DNA of 64,000 bases from Symsagittifera roscoffensis (GCF_963678635.1 NC_087064.1:12258819-12322818); one strand, 5' to 3'; positions 1 to 10,793 are shown, numbered from the stretch's first letter. The notes: a model not told the origin generated them from the sequence alone. Numbers and translations: made by a program.

Positions 1-225
1 TGTTCCACTGTCAAAAAAGAGGAAAACTACTCAATTGAATAGCTCTATTTTAAAACTCAAATGAATTGAATCTTTCAAAATTTTGATTCAAAATATTGTT
101 AAAAAATTGAATTGAAGGGCAAAGTTTTTGTTCAAAAGGTGAGAAACTTAATTCAAGCATCAGTGGTTAAAAAATTAGAATGGAGAGCAAAACTTTGTTC
201 AAACGATTAAAATAGTGTAAATCAA

Positions 226-296
226 GCATCGCTGGTTCAGTGGTAGAATCGTCGCCTGCCAAGCAATACACCCGTGTTCGAGTCCCGGCCGATGCA
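226..296 (+). pseudogene. C/D hybrid tRNA-Gly unit (GCC)
   Basis: Begins as class C (GCATCGC, AGTGGTAGAAT) and ends as class D (CCGTG TTCGAGT CCCGG). One mismatch each in acceptor, anticodon stem and T stem. Confidence 0.7.
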
Positions 297-507
297 GCGC
301 AGAGAGTTTTACTAGAAAAGTGCAAGTTTAATTTTTTGTAATTTTACTGTCCACTGTCAAAAAGAAGAAAAAAATTGAAATATTCAGCTGAATTCAAAAC
401 CTCAATTAGAATGAAACAAAGTTTTCATGATTTTGTTTGAAGTTTTGATGAAAAGATTGGATTGAAGAGCAAAAATTGTCTCAAACTATCAAAATAGGTT
501 ACGTCAA

Positions 508-578
508 GCATCGGTGGTTCAGTCGTAGAATTGTCGCCTGCCACGCGATAGACCATGGTTCAATTCCTGGGCGATGCA
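508..578 (+). pseudogene. tRNA-Gly (GCC) unit with class B 3' half
   Basis: The anticodon arm is of class A form, but the T arm CATGG TTCAATT CCTGG and acceptor GCGATGC are of class B type, leaving two T-stem mismatches and a G-G in the acceptor. A chimera or decayed intermediate. Confidence 0.7.
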
Positions 579-1383
579 AAGCATAAAAGCAGAAAAACTT
601 TGCCGGAAAAGCTTAAACTTAAATTTTTGCAATTTTTTACTGTTCCACTGTCATAAAAGAGGAAACTAATGAAATATTCAGCTGAATTCAACCTCAATTA
701 GAATGAAAAAAATTTTTCATGATTTTGTTCAAAGTTCTGAAGAAAAAATTGGATTGAAGAGCAAAACTTTGTTCAAACGATTAAAATAGTGTAAATCAAG
801 CATCGGTGGTTCAGTTGTAGCATTGTCGCCTTCCACGCAATAGATGATGGTTCGTTTCCCGGGCGATGCAAAGCAGAAAAACAGAAAAATTTTTCTAGAA
901 AAGCGCAAACTTAAATTTTTGCAACTTTTTACTGTTCCACTGTCAAAAAAGAGGAAACTACTGAAATATTCAACTGAATTGAACCTCAATTAGAATGAAA
1001 TAAATTTTTCATGATTTTGTTCAAAGTTTCGAAGAAAAAATTGGATTGAAGATTAAAACTTTATTCAAACGATTAAAATAGTGTAAGTCAACCATCGGTG
1101 GTTCAGTTGTAGCATTGTCGCCTTCCACGCAATAGAACATGGTTCGATTCCCGGGCGATGCAAAGCAGCAAAGCAAAAAATTTTGCCGGAAAAGCCCAAA
1201 CTTGAATGTTTTCATTTTTTACTGTTTCACTGTCAAAAAAGAGGAAACTATCAAAATATTCAGCTGAGCTCAAAACCTCAATTAGACTGAAACAAAGTTT
1301 TCTTGATTTTTTTCAAAGTTTTGTTGAAAAAATTGGATTGAAGAGCAAAACTTTGTTCAAACAATTAAAATAGTGTAAATCAA

Positions 1384-1454
1384 GCATCGCTGGTTCAGTG
1401 GTAGAATTGTCGCCAGCAACGCGATAGACCCGGGTCCGATTTCCGGCCGATACA
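1384..1454 (+). pseudogene. C-like tRNA-Gly pseudogene with GCA in the anticodon position
   Basis: The loop is CAGCAAC: U33 is lost and the anticodon reads GCA (cysteine-like). The B box is damaged (GGGTCCGATTTCC) and the acceptor closes with CCGATAC. Confidence 0.75.
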
Positions 1455-1921
1455 TAGCAGAAAAAATTTCCGAGGAAAGAACAGTCTTAATCTTTTGTAA
1501 CTTATCACTGTTCCACTGTCAAAAAAGAGGAAAACTACTCAATTGAATAGCTGGATTTTAAAACTCAAATGAATTGAATCTTTCAAGATTTTGATACAAA
1601 AAATTAAGTTTTTGTTCAAACGGTGAGAAACTTAATTCCAGCATCAGTGGTTCAGTGGCAGGATTGTCGCCTGCCAAGCAATATACCCGTGTTCGATTCC
1701 CGGACGATGCAGCGCAGAGAGTTTTACTAGAAAAGTGCAAGTTTAATTTTTTGTAAGTTTTACAGTCCACTGTCAAAAAAGAGGAAACTACTGAAATACT
1801 CAGCTGACCTCAACCTCAATTAGAACGAAACAAATTTTTCATGATTTTTGTTCGAAGTTTCGAAAAAAAATTGAACTGAAGAGCAAAACTTTGTTCAAAC
1901 GATTAAAATAGTGTAAAACAA

Positions 1922-1992
1922 GCATCGGTGGTTAAGTGGTAGAATTGTTGCCTGCCACGCGATAGACCCGGGTTCGATTCCCGGCCGATGCA
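1922..1992 (+). tRNA. tRNA-Gly (GCC), class A, D-stem mutation
   Basis: All stems pair except the last D-stem pair, where GTTA replaces GTTC. The same change alters the A box, so transcription may be weak. The anticodon stem is GTTGC/GCGAT, with a G-U pair replacing C-G. Possibly a recent pseudogene. Confidence 0.6.
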
Positions 1993-3064
1993 TAGCAGAA
2001 AATTTTTCCTAGGAAAGAACAGTCCTAAACTTTTGTAACTTATTACTTTTCAACTGTCAAAAAAGAAGAAAACTACTCGAATAAAAAGCTGAAGTTCAAA
2101 ACTCAAATGAAATGAATCATTCATGATTTTGATTCAAGAATTTGGTGAAAAATTGAAATGAAGAGCAAAGTTTTTGTTCAAACGATTAAAAGAGATAACA
2201 ATCAAGCATCGGTGGTTCAGCTGTAGCATTGTTGCCTTCCACGCAATAGACCATGGATCGATTCCCGGGCGATGCAAAGCAGAAAAGCAGAAAAATTTTT
2301 CTAGAAAAGCGCAATTTTACGTTTTTTCAATTTTTTACTGTGCCACTGTCAAAAAAGAGAAAAACTACTCAAATAATTAGCTGAATTCGAAACCTCAATT
2401 GAAATGAAACAAAGTTTTTATTAATTTGTTTGAAGTTTCGAAAAAAAAATTGGATTGAAGACCAAAACTTTGTTCAAACGTTTAAAATAGTGTAAATCAA
2501 GCATCGCTGGTTCAGTGGTAAAATTGTCGCCTGCCAAGCGATAGAACCGGGTTCGATTCACGAACGATGCATAGCAGGAATGATTTCCGTGGAAAGAGCA
2601 GTCTTAAACTTTTGTTACTTATTACTGTTCCACTGTCAAAAAAGAGGAAAACTACTCAATTGAATAGCTGGATTTTAAAACTCAAATGAATTGAATCTTT
2701 CAAGATTTTGATACAAAAAATTGTTAAAAAATTGAAGGGCAAAGTTTTTGTTCAAACGGTGAGAAACTTAATTCCAGCATCAGTGGTTCAGTGGCAGGAT
2801 TGTCGCCTGCCAAGCAATATACCCGTGTTCGAGTCCCGGCCGATTCAGCGCAGAGAGTTTTACTAGAAAATTGCAAGTTTAATTTTTTGTAAGTTTTACA
2901 GTCCACTGTCAAAAAAGAGGAAACTACTGAAATACTCAGCTGAACTCAACCTCAATTAGAACGAAACAAATTTTTCATGATTTTTGTTCGAAGTTTCGAA
3001 AAAAAATTGAATTGAAGAGCAAAATTTTGTTCAAACGATTAAAATAGTGTAAAAGAAGCATCGG

Positions 3065-3075
3065 TGGTTCAGTGG
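3065..3075 (+). promoter_or_regulatory. Pol III A box of the class A reference gene
   Basis: TGGTTCAGTGG matches the internal A box of eukaryotic tRNA genes and spans the first D-stem strand and the D loop. It is unchanged in most class A units. It is altered at 1922 (TTAAG), and class B carries AGCTG or AGTTG at the end of the element. Confidence 0.85.
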
Positions 3076-3106
3076 TAGAATTGTCGCCTGCCACGCGATA
3101 GACCCG

Positions 3107-3117
3107 GGTTCGATTCC
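3107..3117 (+). promoter_or_regulatory. Pol III B box of the class A reference gene
   Basis: GGTTCGATTCC is a consensus B box, the TFIIIC binding element, in the T arm. Class B keeps it despite its broken T stem. Class D reads GTTCGAGTCC, also close to consensus, and class C reads GTTCGATTCA. Confidence 0.87.
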
Positions 3118-3139
3118 CGGCCGATGCATAGCAGAAAAA

Positions 3140-3143
3140 TTTT
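3140..3143 (+). terminator. Pol III T-run terminator of the class A reference gene
   Basis: TTTT begins 12 nt after the last tRNA base, the expected place for Pol III termination. It overlaps the palindrome TTTCCTAGGAAA at 3141-3152. The same T4 follows most class A units up to 22196. Confidence 0.75.
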
Positions 3144-3152
3144 CCTAGGAAA
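3141..3152 (+). other. 12-base palindrome in the 3' flank
   Basis: TTTCCTAGGAAA is its own reverse complement and sits directly on the T-run. The equivalent position of class B (for example 3433-3444) carries a different perfect palindrome, TTTTCTAGAAAA. Function unknown; it could affect termination or be a mark of the ancestral unit. Confidence 0.6.
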
Positions 3153-3341
3153 GAGCAGTCCTAAACTTTTGTAACTTATTACTTTTCAACTGTCAAAAAA
3201 GAAGAAAACTACTCGAATAAAAAGCTGAAGTTCAAAACTCAAATGAAATGAATCATTCATGATTTTGATTCAAGAATTTGGTGAAAAATTGAAATGAAGA
3301 GCAAAGTTTTTGTTCAAACGATTAAAACAGATAACAATCAA

Positions 3342-3412
3342 GCATCGGTGGTTCAGCTGTAGCATTGTTGCCTTCCACGCAATAGACCATGGTTCGATTC
3401 CCGGGCGATGCA
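3342..3412 (+). pseudogene. Class B unit: tRNA-Gly-like, anticodon UCC (reference)
   Basis: The loop is CTTCCAC, anticodon UCC (GGA/GGG glycine codons), with a fully paired stem GTTGC/GCAAT. Other arms are damaged: the D stem has one mismatch (GTTC/GCAT), the T stem CATGG/CCCGG has two, and the seventh acceptor pair is G-G. Both Pol III boxes and a T5 terminator (3432-3436) remain, so it may be transcribed. Similar units start at 800, 1092, 2206, 4480, 5615, 6736, 7879, 8737, 9871, 11010, 12498, 13636, 15124, 16259, 17678, 18812, 20224, 21360, 22480, 23593, 24731, 26746, 27295, 36443, 41924, 44523, 48300, 48878, 52357, 55868, 61522 and 63291. Confidence 0.72.
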
Positions 3413-3637
3413 AAGCAGAAAAGCAGAAAAATTTTTCTAGAAAAGCGCAATTTTACGTTTTTTCAATTTTTTACTGTGCCACTGTCAAAAAAGAGAAAAA
3501 CTACTCAAATAATTAGCTGAATTCGAAACCTCAATTGAAATGAAACAAAGTTTTTATTAATTTGTTCGAAGTTTCGAAAAAAAAAATTGGATTGAAGACC
3601 AAAACTTTGTTCAAACGATTAAAATAGTGTAAATCAA

Positions 3638-3708
3638 GCATCGCTGGTTCAGTGGTAAAATTGTCGCCTGCCAAGCGATAGACCTGGGTTCGATTCACGA
3701 ACGATGCA
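3638..3708 (+). pseudogene. Class C unit: decayed tRNA-Gly (GCC) (reference)
   Basis: The loop CTGCCAA keeps the GCC anticodon, but the 3' part reads TTCGATTCACGAACGATGC, which breaks two to three T-stem pairs and the seventh acceptor pair (C-A). The nearby T-run is only TTT, so Pol III termination would slip to the next T4 about 40 nt on. Other members start at 2501, 4775, 5910, 7039, 9031, 10166, 12792, 15418, 16554, 17972, 20519 (72 nt, one base inserted), 22775, 23888 and 25027. C-like units at 53520, 54983 and 57031 have a T arm of AAGGG TTCTATT; 58477 reads GGTATCGATT. Confidence 0.75.
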
Positions 3709-3913
3709 TAGCAGGAATGATTTCCGTGGAAAGAGCAGTCTTAAGCTTTTGTTACTTATTACTGTTCCACTGTAAAAAAAGAGGAAAACTACTCAATTGA
3801 ATAGCTGGATTTTAAAACTCAAATGAATTGAATCTTTCAAGATTTTGATACAAAAAATTGTTAAAAAATTGAAGGGCAAAGTTTTTGTTCAAACGGTGAG
3901 AAACTTAATTCCA

Positions 3914-3984
3914 GCATCAGTGGTTCAGTGGCAAGATTGTCGCCTGCCAAGCAATATACCCGTGTTCGAGTCCCGGCCGATGCA
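3914..3984 (+). pseudogene. Class D unit: decayed tRNA-Gly (GCC) (reference)
   Basis: The acceptor begins GCATCAG, losing one pair; the anticodon stem GTCGC/GCAAT has one mismatch around loop CTGCCAA; the T stem CCGTG/CCCGG has one mismatch around TTCGAGT. The B box and a TTTT about 13 nt past the gene remain, so transcription is possible. Members start at 1641, 2777, 5051, 6171, 7315, 9307, 10441, 13068, 15694, 16830, 18248 (70 nt, one C deleted), 19096, 20795, 21915, 23051, 24164, 25303, 27871, 37312, 42792, 57311, 58733 and 60153. Confidence 0.72.
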
Positions 3985-4195
3985 GCGCAGAGAGTTTTAC
4001 TAGAAAAGTGCAAGTTTAATTTTTTGTAAGTTTTACAGTCCACTGTCAAAAAAGAGGAAACTACTGAAATACTCAACTGAACTCAACCTCAATTAGAACG
4101 AAACAAATTTTTCATGATTTTTGTTCGAAGTTTCGAAAAAAAAAATGAATTGAAGAGCAAAACTTTGTTCAAACGATTAAAATAATGGAAATCCA

Positions 4196-4266
4196 GCATC
4201 GGTGGTTCAGTGGTAGAATTGTCGCCTGCCACGCGATAGACCCGGGTTCGATTCCCGGCCGATGCA
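4196..4266 (+). tRNA. tRNA-Gly (GCC), class A
   Basis: The body is identical to the gene at 3058. The immediate leader differs (AATAATGGAAATCCA in place of AATAGTGTAAAACAA) and resembles leaders near 26 kb, suggesting conversion of the 5' flank. Confidence 0.88.
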
Positions 4267-5330
4267 TAGCAGAAAAATTTTCCTAGGAAAGAGCAGTCCT
4301 AAACTTTTGTAACTTATTACTTTTCAACTGTCAAAAAATAAGAAAACTACTCGAATAAAAAGCTGAAGTTCAAAACTCAAATGAAATGAATCATTCATGA
4401 TTTTGATTCAAGAATTTGGTGAAAAATTGAAATGAAGAGCAAATTTTTTGTTCAAACGATTAAAACAGATAACAATCAAGCATCGGTGGTTCAGCTGTAG
4501 CATTGTTGCCTTCCACGCAATAGACTATGGTTCGATTCCCGGGCGATGCAAAGCAGAAAAGCAGAAAAGTTTTTCTAGAAAAGCGCAATTTTACGTTTTT
4601 TCAATTTTTTACTGTGCCACTGTCTAAAAAGAGAAAAACTACTCAAATAATTAGCTGAATTCGAAACCTCAATTGAAATGAAACAAAGTTTTTATTAATT
4701 TGTTCGAAGTTTCGAAAAAAAAATTGGATTGAAGACCAAAACTTTGTTCAAACGATTAAAATAGTGTTAATCAAGCATCGCTGGTTCAGTGGTAAAATTG
4801 TCGCCTGCCACGCAATAGATCCGGGTTCGATTCACGAACGATGCATAGCAGGAATTATTTCCGTGGAAAGAGCAGTCTTAAACTTTTGTTACTTATTACT
4901 GTTCCACTGTCAAAAAATAGGAAAACTACTCAATTGAATAACAGGATTTTAAAACTCAAATGAATTGAATCTTTCAAGATTTTGATACAAAAAATTGTTA
5001 AAAAATTGAAGGGCAAAGTTTTTGTTCAAACGGCGAGAAACTTAATTCCAGCATCAGTGGTTCAGTGGCAGGATTGTCGCCTGCCAAGCAATATACCCGT
5101 GTTCGAGTCCCGGCCGATGCAGCGCAGAGAGTTTTACTAGAAAAGTGCAAGTTTAATTTTTGTAAGTTTTACAGTCCACTGTGAAAAAAGAAGAAACTAC
5201 TGAAATACTCAGCTGAACTCAACCTCAATTAAAACGAAACAAATTTTTCATGATTTTTGTTCGAAGTTTCGAAAAAAAATTGAATTGAAGAGCAAAACTT
5301 TGTTCAAACGATTAAAATAGTGTAAAACAA

Positions 5331-5401
5331 GCATCGGTGGTTCAGTGGTAGAATTGTCGCCTGCCACGCGATAGACCCGGGTTCGATTCCCGGCCGATGC
5401 A
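5331..5401 (+). tRNA. tRNA-Gly (GCC), class A
   Basis: The body is identical to the gene at 3058, with the common leader AATAGTGTAAAACAA and a T4 terminator 11 nt past the gene. Confidence 0.89.
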
Positions 5402-6451
5402 TAGCAGAAAAATTTTCCTAGGAAAGAGCAGTCCTAAACTTTTGTAACTTATTACTTTTCAACTGTCAAAAAAGAAGAAAACTACTCGAATAAAAAGCTG
5501 AAGTTCAAAACTCAAATGAAATGAATCATTCATGATTTTGATTCAAGAATTTGGTGAAAAATTGAAATGAAGAGCAAAGTTTTTGTTCAAACGATTAAAA
5601 GAGATAACAATCAAGCATCGGTGGTTCAGCTGTAGCATTGTTGCCTTCCACGGAATAGACCATGGTTCGATTCCCGGGCGATGCAAAGCAGAAAAGCAGA
5701 AAAATTTTTCTAGATAAGCGCAATTTTGCGTTTTTTCAATTTTTTACTGTGCCACTGTCAAAAAAGAGAAAAACTACTCAAAAAATTAGCTGAATTCGAA
5801 ACCTCAATTGAAATGAAACAAAGTTTTTATTAATTTGTTCGAATATTCGAAAAAAAAATTGGATTGAAGACCAAAACTTTGTTCAAACTATTAAAATAGT
5901 GTAAACCAAGCATCGCTGGTTCAGTGGTAAAATTGTCGCCTGCCAAGCGATAGACCCGGGTTCGATTCACGAACGATGCATAGCAGGAATGATTTCCTTA
6001 AACTTTTGTTACTTATTACTGTTCCACTGTCAAAAAAGAGGAAAACTACTCAATTGAATAGCTGGATTTTAAAACTCAAATGAATTGAATCTTTCAAGAT
6101 TTTGATACAAAAAATTGTTAAAAAATTGAAGGGCAAAGTTTTTGTTCAAACGGTGAGAAACTTAATTCCAGCATCAGTGGTTCAGTGGCAGGATTGTCGC
6201 CTGCCAAGCAATATACCCGTGTTCGAGTCCCGGCCGATGCAGCGCAGAGAGTTTTACTAGAAAAGTGCAAGTTTAATTTTTTGTAAGTTTTACAGTCCAC
6301 TGTCAAAAAAGATGAAACTACTGAAATACTCAGCTGAACTCAACCTCAATTAGAACGAAACAAATTTTTCATGATTTTTGTTCGAAGTTTCGAAAAAAAA
6401 TTGAATTGAAGAGCAAAACTTTGTTCAAACGATTAAATTAGTGTAAAACAA

Positions 6452-6522
6452 GCATCGGTGATTCAGTGGTAGAATTGTCGCCTGCCACGCGATAGACCCG
6501 GGTTCGATTCCCGGCCGATGCA
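6452..6522 (+). tRNA. tRNA-Gly (GCC), class A
   Basis: One base differs from the reference: the D stem begins ATTC instead of GTTC, which turns a G-U into an A-U pair and so keeps the stem. The A box is slightly altered. Confidence 0.84.
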
Positions 6523-7594
6523 TAGCAGAAAAATTTTCCTAGGAAAGAGCAGTCCTAAACTTTTGTAACTTATTACTTTTCAACTGTCAAAAAAGAAGAA
6601 AACTACTCGAATAAAAAGCTGAAGTTCAAAACTCAAATGAAATGAATCATTCATGATTTTGATTCAAGAATTTGGTGAAAAATTGAAATGAAGAGCAAAG
6701 TTTTTGTTCAAACGATTAAAACAGATAACAATCAAGCATCGGTGGTTCAGCTGTAGCATTGTTGCCTTCCACGCAATAGACCATGGTTCGATTCCCGGGC
6801 GATGCAAAGCAGAAAAGCAGAAAAATTTTTCTAGAAAAGCGCAATTTTTCAATTTTACGTTTTTTCAATTTTTTACTGTGCCACTGTCAAAAAAGAGAAA
6901 AACTACTCAAATAATTAGCTGAATTCGAAACCTCAATTGAAATGAAACAAAGTTTTTATTAATTTGTTCGAAGTTTCGAAAAAAAAATTGGATTGAAGAC
7001 CAAAATTTTGTTCAAATGATTAAAATAGTGTAAATCAAGCATCGCTGCTTCAGTGGTAAAATTGTCGCCTGCCACGCTATAGACCCGGGTTCGATTCACG
7101 AACGATGCAAAGCAGGAATTATTTCCGTGGAAACAGCAGTCTTAAACTTTTGTTACTTATTACTGTTCCACTGTCAAAAAAGAAGAAAACTACTCAATTG
7201 AATAGCTGGATTTTAAAACTCAATTGAATTGAATCTTTCAAGATTTTGATACAAAAAATTGATAAAAAATTGAAGGGCAAAGTTTTTGTTCAAACGGTGA
7301 GAAACTTAATTCCAGCATCAGTGGTTCAGTGGCAGGACTGTCGCCTGCCAAGCAATATACCCGTGTTCGAGTCCCGGCCGATGCAGCGCAGAGAGTTTTA
7401 CTAGAAAAGTGCAAGTTTAATTTTTTGTAAGTTTTACAGTCCACTGTCAAAAAAGAGGAAACTACTGAAATACTCAGCTGAACTCAACCTCAATTAGAAC
7501 GAAACAAATTTTTCATGATTTTTGTTCGAAGTTTCAAAAAAAATTGAATTGAAGAGCAAAACTTTGTTCAAACGATTAAAATAGTGTAAAACAA

Positions 7595-7665
7595 GCATCG
7601 GTGGTTCAGTGGTAGAATTGTCGCCTGCCACGCGATAGACCCGGGTTCGATTCCCGGCCGATGCA
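7595..7665 (+). tRNA. tRNA-Gly (GCC), class A
   Basis: The body is identical to the reference gene at 3058; terminator present. Confidence 0.89.
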
Positions 7666-8172
7666 TAGCAGAAAAATTTTCCTAGGAAAGAGCAGTCCTA
7701 AACTTTTGTAACTTATTACTTTTCAACTGTCAAAAAAGAAGAAAACTACTCGAATAAAAAGCTGAAGTTCAAAACTCAAATGAAATGAATCATTCATGAT
7801 TTTGATTCAAGAATTTGGTGAAAAATTGAAATGAAGAGCAAAGTTTTTGTTCAAACGATTAAAACAGATAACCATCAAGCATCGGTGGTTCAGCTGTAGC
7901 ACTGTTGCCTTCCACGCAATAGACCATGGTTCGATTCCCGGGCGATGCAAAGCAGAAAAGCAGAAAAAATTTTCTAGAAAAGCGCAATTTTACGTTTTTT
8001 CAATTTTTTACTGTGCCACTGTCAAAAAAGAGAAAAACTACTCAAATAATTAGCTGAATTCGAAACCTCAATTGAAATGAAACAAAGTTTTTAATAATTT
8101 GTTCGAAGTTTCGAAAAAAAATTGGATTGAAGACCAAAACTTTGTTCAAACGATTAAAATAGTGTAAATCAA

Positions 8173-8243
8173 GCATCGCTGGTTCAGTGTTAAAATTGTC
8201 GCCTGCCAAGCGATAGACCCGGGTTCGAGTCCCGGCCGATGCA
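8173..8243 (+). pseudogene. C/D chimeric tRNA-Gly unit
   Basis: The 5' part to about 8225 is class C and the rest (TTCGAGTCCCGGCCGATGC) with its flank is class D. The exchange restores a perfect T stem CCGGG/CCCGG, leaving the C-C seventh acceptor pair and a D-loop change (AGTGTTA). One whole unit is missing here. Confidence 0.82.
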
Positions 8244-8452
8244 GCGCAGAGAGTTTTACTAGAAAAGTGCAAGTTTAATTTTTGTAAGTTTTACAGTCCA
8301 CTGTCAAAAAAGAAGAAACTACTGAAATACTCAGCTGAACTCAACCTCAATTAAAACGAAACAAATTTTTCATGATTTTTGTTCGAAGTTTCGAAAAAAA
8401 ATTGAATTGAAGAGCAAAACTTTGTTCAAACGATTAAAATAGTGTAAAACAA

Positions 8453-8523
8453 GCATCGGTGGTTCAGTGGTAGAATTGTCGCCTGCCACGCGATAGACCC
8501 GGGTTCGATTCCCGGCCGATGCA
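8453..8523 (+). tRNA. tRNA-Gly (GCC), class A
   Basis: The body is identical to the reference. It follows the C/D chimera at 8173, so this cycle has three units instead of four. Confidence 0.89.
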
Positions 8524-9586
8524 TAGCAGAAAAATTTTCCTAGGAAAGAGCAGTCCTAAACTTTTGTAAGTTATTACTTTTCAACTGTCCAAAAAGAAGA
8601 AAACTACTCGAATAAAAAGCTGAAGTTCAAAACTCAAATGAAATGAATCATTCATGATTTTGATTCAAGAATTTGGTGAAAAATTGAAATGAAGAGCAAA
8701 GTTTTTGTTCAAACGATTAAAAGAGATAACAATCAAGCATCGGTGGTTCAGCTGTAGCATTGTTGCCTTCCACGGAATAGACCATGGTTCGATTCCCGGG
8801 CGATGCAAAGCAGAAAAGCAGAAAAATTTTTCTAGATAAGCGCAATTTTGCGTTTTTTCAATTTTTTACTGTGCCACTGTCAAAAAGAGAAAAACTACTC
8901 AAATAATTAGCTGAATTCGAAACCTCAATTGAAATGAAACAAAGTTTTTATTAATTTGTTCGAAGTTTCGAAAAAAAAATTGGATTGAAGACCAAATTTT
9001 TGTTCAAACGATTAAAATAGTGTAAATCAAGCATCGCTGGTTCAGTGGTAAAATTGTCGCCTGCCACGCTATAGACCCGGGTTCGATTCACGAACGATGC
9101 ATAGCAGGAATTATTTCCGTGGAAACAGCAGTCTTAAACTTTTGTTACTTATTACTGTTCCACTGTCAAAAAAGAGGAAAACTACTCAATTGAATAGCTG
9201 GATTTTAAAACTCAATTGAATTGAATCTTTCAAGATTTTGATACAAAAAATTGATAAAAAATTGAAGGGCAAAGTTTTTGTTCAAACGGCGAGAAACCTA
9301 ATTCCAGCATCAGTGGTTCAGTGGCAGGATTGTCGCCTGCCAAGCAATATACCCGTGTTCGAGTCCCGGCCGATGCAGCGCAGAGAGTTTTACTAGAAAA
9401 GTGCAAGTTTAATTTTTTGTAAGTTTTACAGTCCACTGTCAAAAAAGAGGAAACTACTGAAATACTCAGCTGAACTCAACCTCAAAGAGAACGAAACAAA
9501 TTTTTCATGATTTTTGTTCGAAGTTTCAAAAAAAATTGAATTGAAGAGCAAAACTTTGTTCAAACGATTAAAATAGTGTAAAACAA

Positions 9587-9657
9587 GCATCGGTGGTTCA
9601 GTGGTAGAATTGTCGCCTGCCACGCGATAGACCCGGGTTCGATTCCCGGCCGATGCA
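9587..9657 (+). tRNA. tRNA-Gly (GCC), class A
   Basis: The body is identical to the reference gene, with the common leader and a T4 terminator. Confidence 0.89.
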
Positions 9658-10722
9658 TAGCAGAAAAATTTTCCTAGGAAAGAGCAGTCCTAAACTTTTG
9701 TAACTTATTACTTTTCAACTGTCAAAAAAGAAGAAAACTACTCGAATGAAAAGCTGAAGTTCAAAACTCAAATGAAATGAATCATTCATGATTTTGATTC
9801 AAGAATTTGGTGAAAAATTGAAATGAAGAGCAAAGTTTTTGTTCAAACGATTAAAACAGATAACAATCAAGCATCGGTGGTTCAGCTGTAGCATTGTTGC
9901 CTTCCACGCAATAGACCATGGTTCGATTCCCGGGCGATGCAAAGCAGAAAAGCAGAAAAATTTTTCTAGAAAAGCGCAATTTTACGTTTTTTCAATTTTT
10001 TACTGTGCCACTGTCAAAAAAGAGAAAAACTACTCAAATAATTAGCTGAATTCGAAACCTCAATTGAAATGAAACAAAGTTTTTATTAATTTGTTCGAAG
10101 TTTCGAAAAACAAATTGGATTGAAGACCAAAACTTTGTTCAAACGATTAAAATAGTGTAAATCAAGCATCACTGGTTCAGTGGTAAAATTGTCGCCTGCC
10201 ACGCAATAGACCCGGGTTTGATTGACGAACGATGCATAGCAGGAATTATTTCCGTGGAAAGAGCAGTCTTAAACTTTTCTTACTTATTACTGTTCCACTG
10301 TCAAAAAAGAGGAAAACTACTCAATTGAATAGCTGGATTTTAAAACTCAAATGAATTGAATCTTTCAAGATTTTGATACAAAAAATTGTTAAAAATTGAA
10401 GGGCAAAGTTTTTGTTCAAACGGTGAGAAACTTAATTCCAGCATCAGTGGTTCAGTGGCAGGATTGTCGCCTGCCAAGCAATATACCCGTGTTCGAGTCC
10501 CGGCCGATGCAGCGCAGAGAGTTTTACTAGAAAAATGCAATTTTAATTTTTTGTAAGTTTTACAGTCCACTGTCAAAAAAGAGGAAACTACTGAAATACT
10601 CAGCTGAACTCAACCTCAATTAGAACGAAACAAATTTTTCATGATTTTTGTTCGAAGTTTCGAAAAAAAAATTGAAATGAAGAGCAAAACTTTGTTCAAA
10701 CGATTAAAATAGTGTAAAACAA

Positions 10723-10793
10723 GCATCGGTGGTTCAGTGGAAGAATTGTCGCCTGCCACGCGATAGACCCGGGTTCGATTCCCGGCCGATGCA
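10723..10793 (+). tRNA. tRNA-Gly (GCC), class A, D-loop variant
   Basis: All stems pair. The D loop reads AGTGGAA instead of AGTGGTA, which leaves the GG needed for the D/T-loop contact. The 3' palindrome carries GGACAG in place of GGAAAG, as in the duplicate at 13349. Confidence 0.82.

Larger units (their letters stand above)
1..2100 (+). repeat. Mixed stretch at the left edge of the window
   Basis: Units begin at 157 (5' fragment only), 226 (C/D hybrid), 508 (GCC anticodon joined to a class B 3' half), 800 and 1092 (class B), 1384 (C-like, anticodon loop mutated), 1641 (D) and 1922 (A). The fragment at 157-168 stops after the first D-stem bases and runs directly into the 5' flank of the next unit, so nearly a whole unit has been deleted. 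There is no regular four-unit order here. Confidence 0.85.
3058..3128 (+). tRNA. tRNA-Gly (anticodon GCC), class A reference gene
   Basis: A complete cytosolic tRNA-Gly of 71 nt without encoded CCA. Acceptor 3058-3064 pairs fully with 3121-3127; the D arm is 3067-3081; the anticodon stem GTCGC/GCGAT pairs with one G-U; the anticodon GCC lies at 3090-3092 in loop CTGCCAC; the T stem CCGGG/CCCGG is perfect around TTCGATT. It decodes GGC and GGU. Compared with the usual animal tRNA-Gly(GCC), the anticodon stem carries substitutions at its outer pairs that keep pairing. There is no intron. A TTTT run follows 11 nt after the discriminator base. It is the A position of the B-C-D-A repeat. Confidence 0.9.

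Noticed and set aside
3342-3412. Calling all class B units functional tRNA-Gly (UCC)
   Set aside because: Two T-stem mismatches, a D-stem mismatch and a G-G acceptor pair are shared by nearly all members, so I list them as pseudogenes although promoters and terminators look usable.
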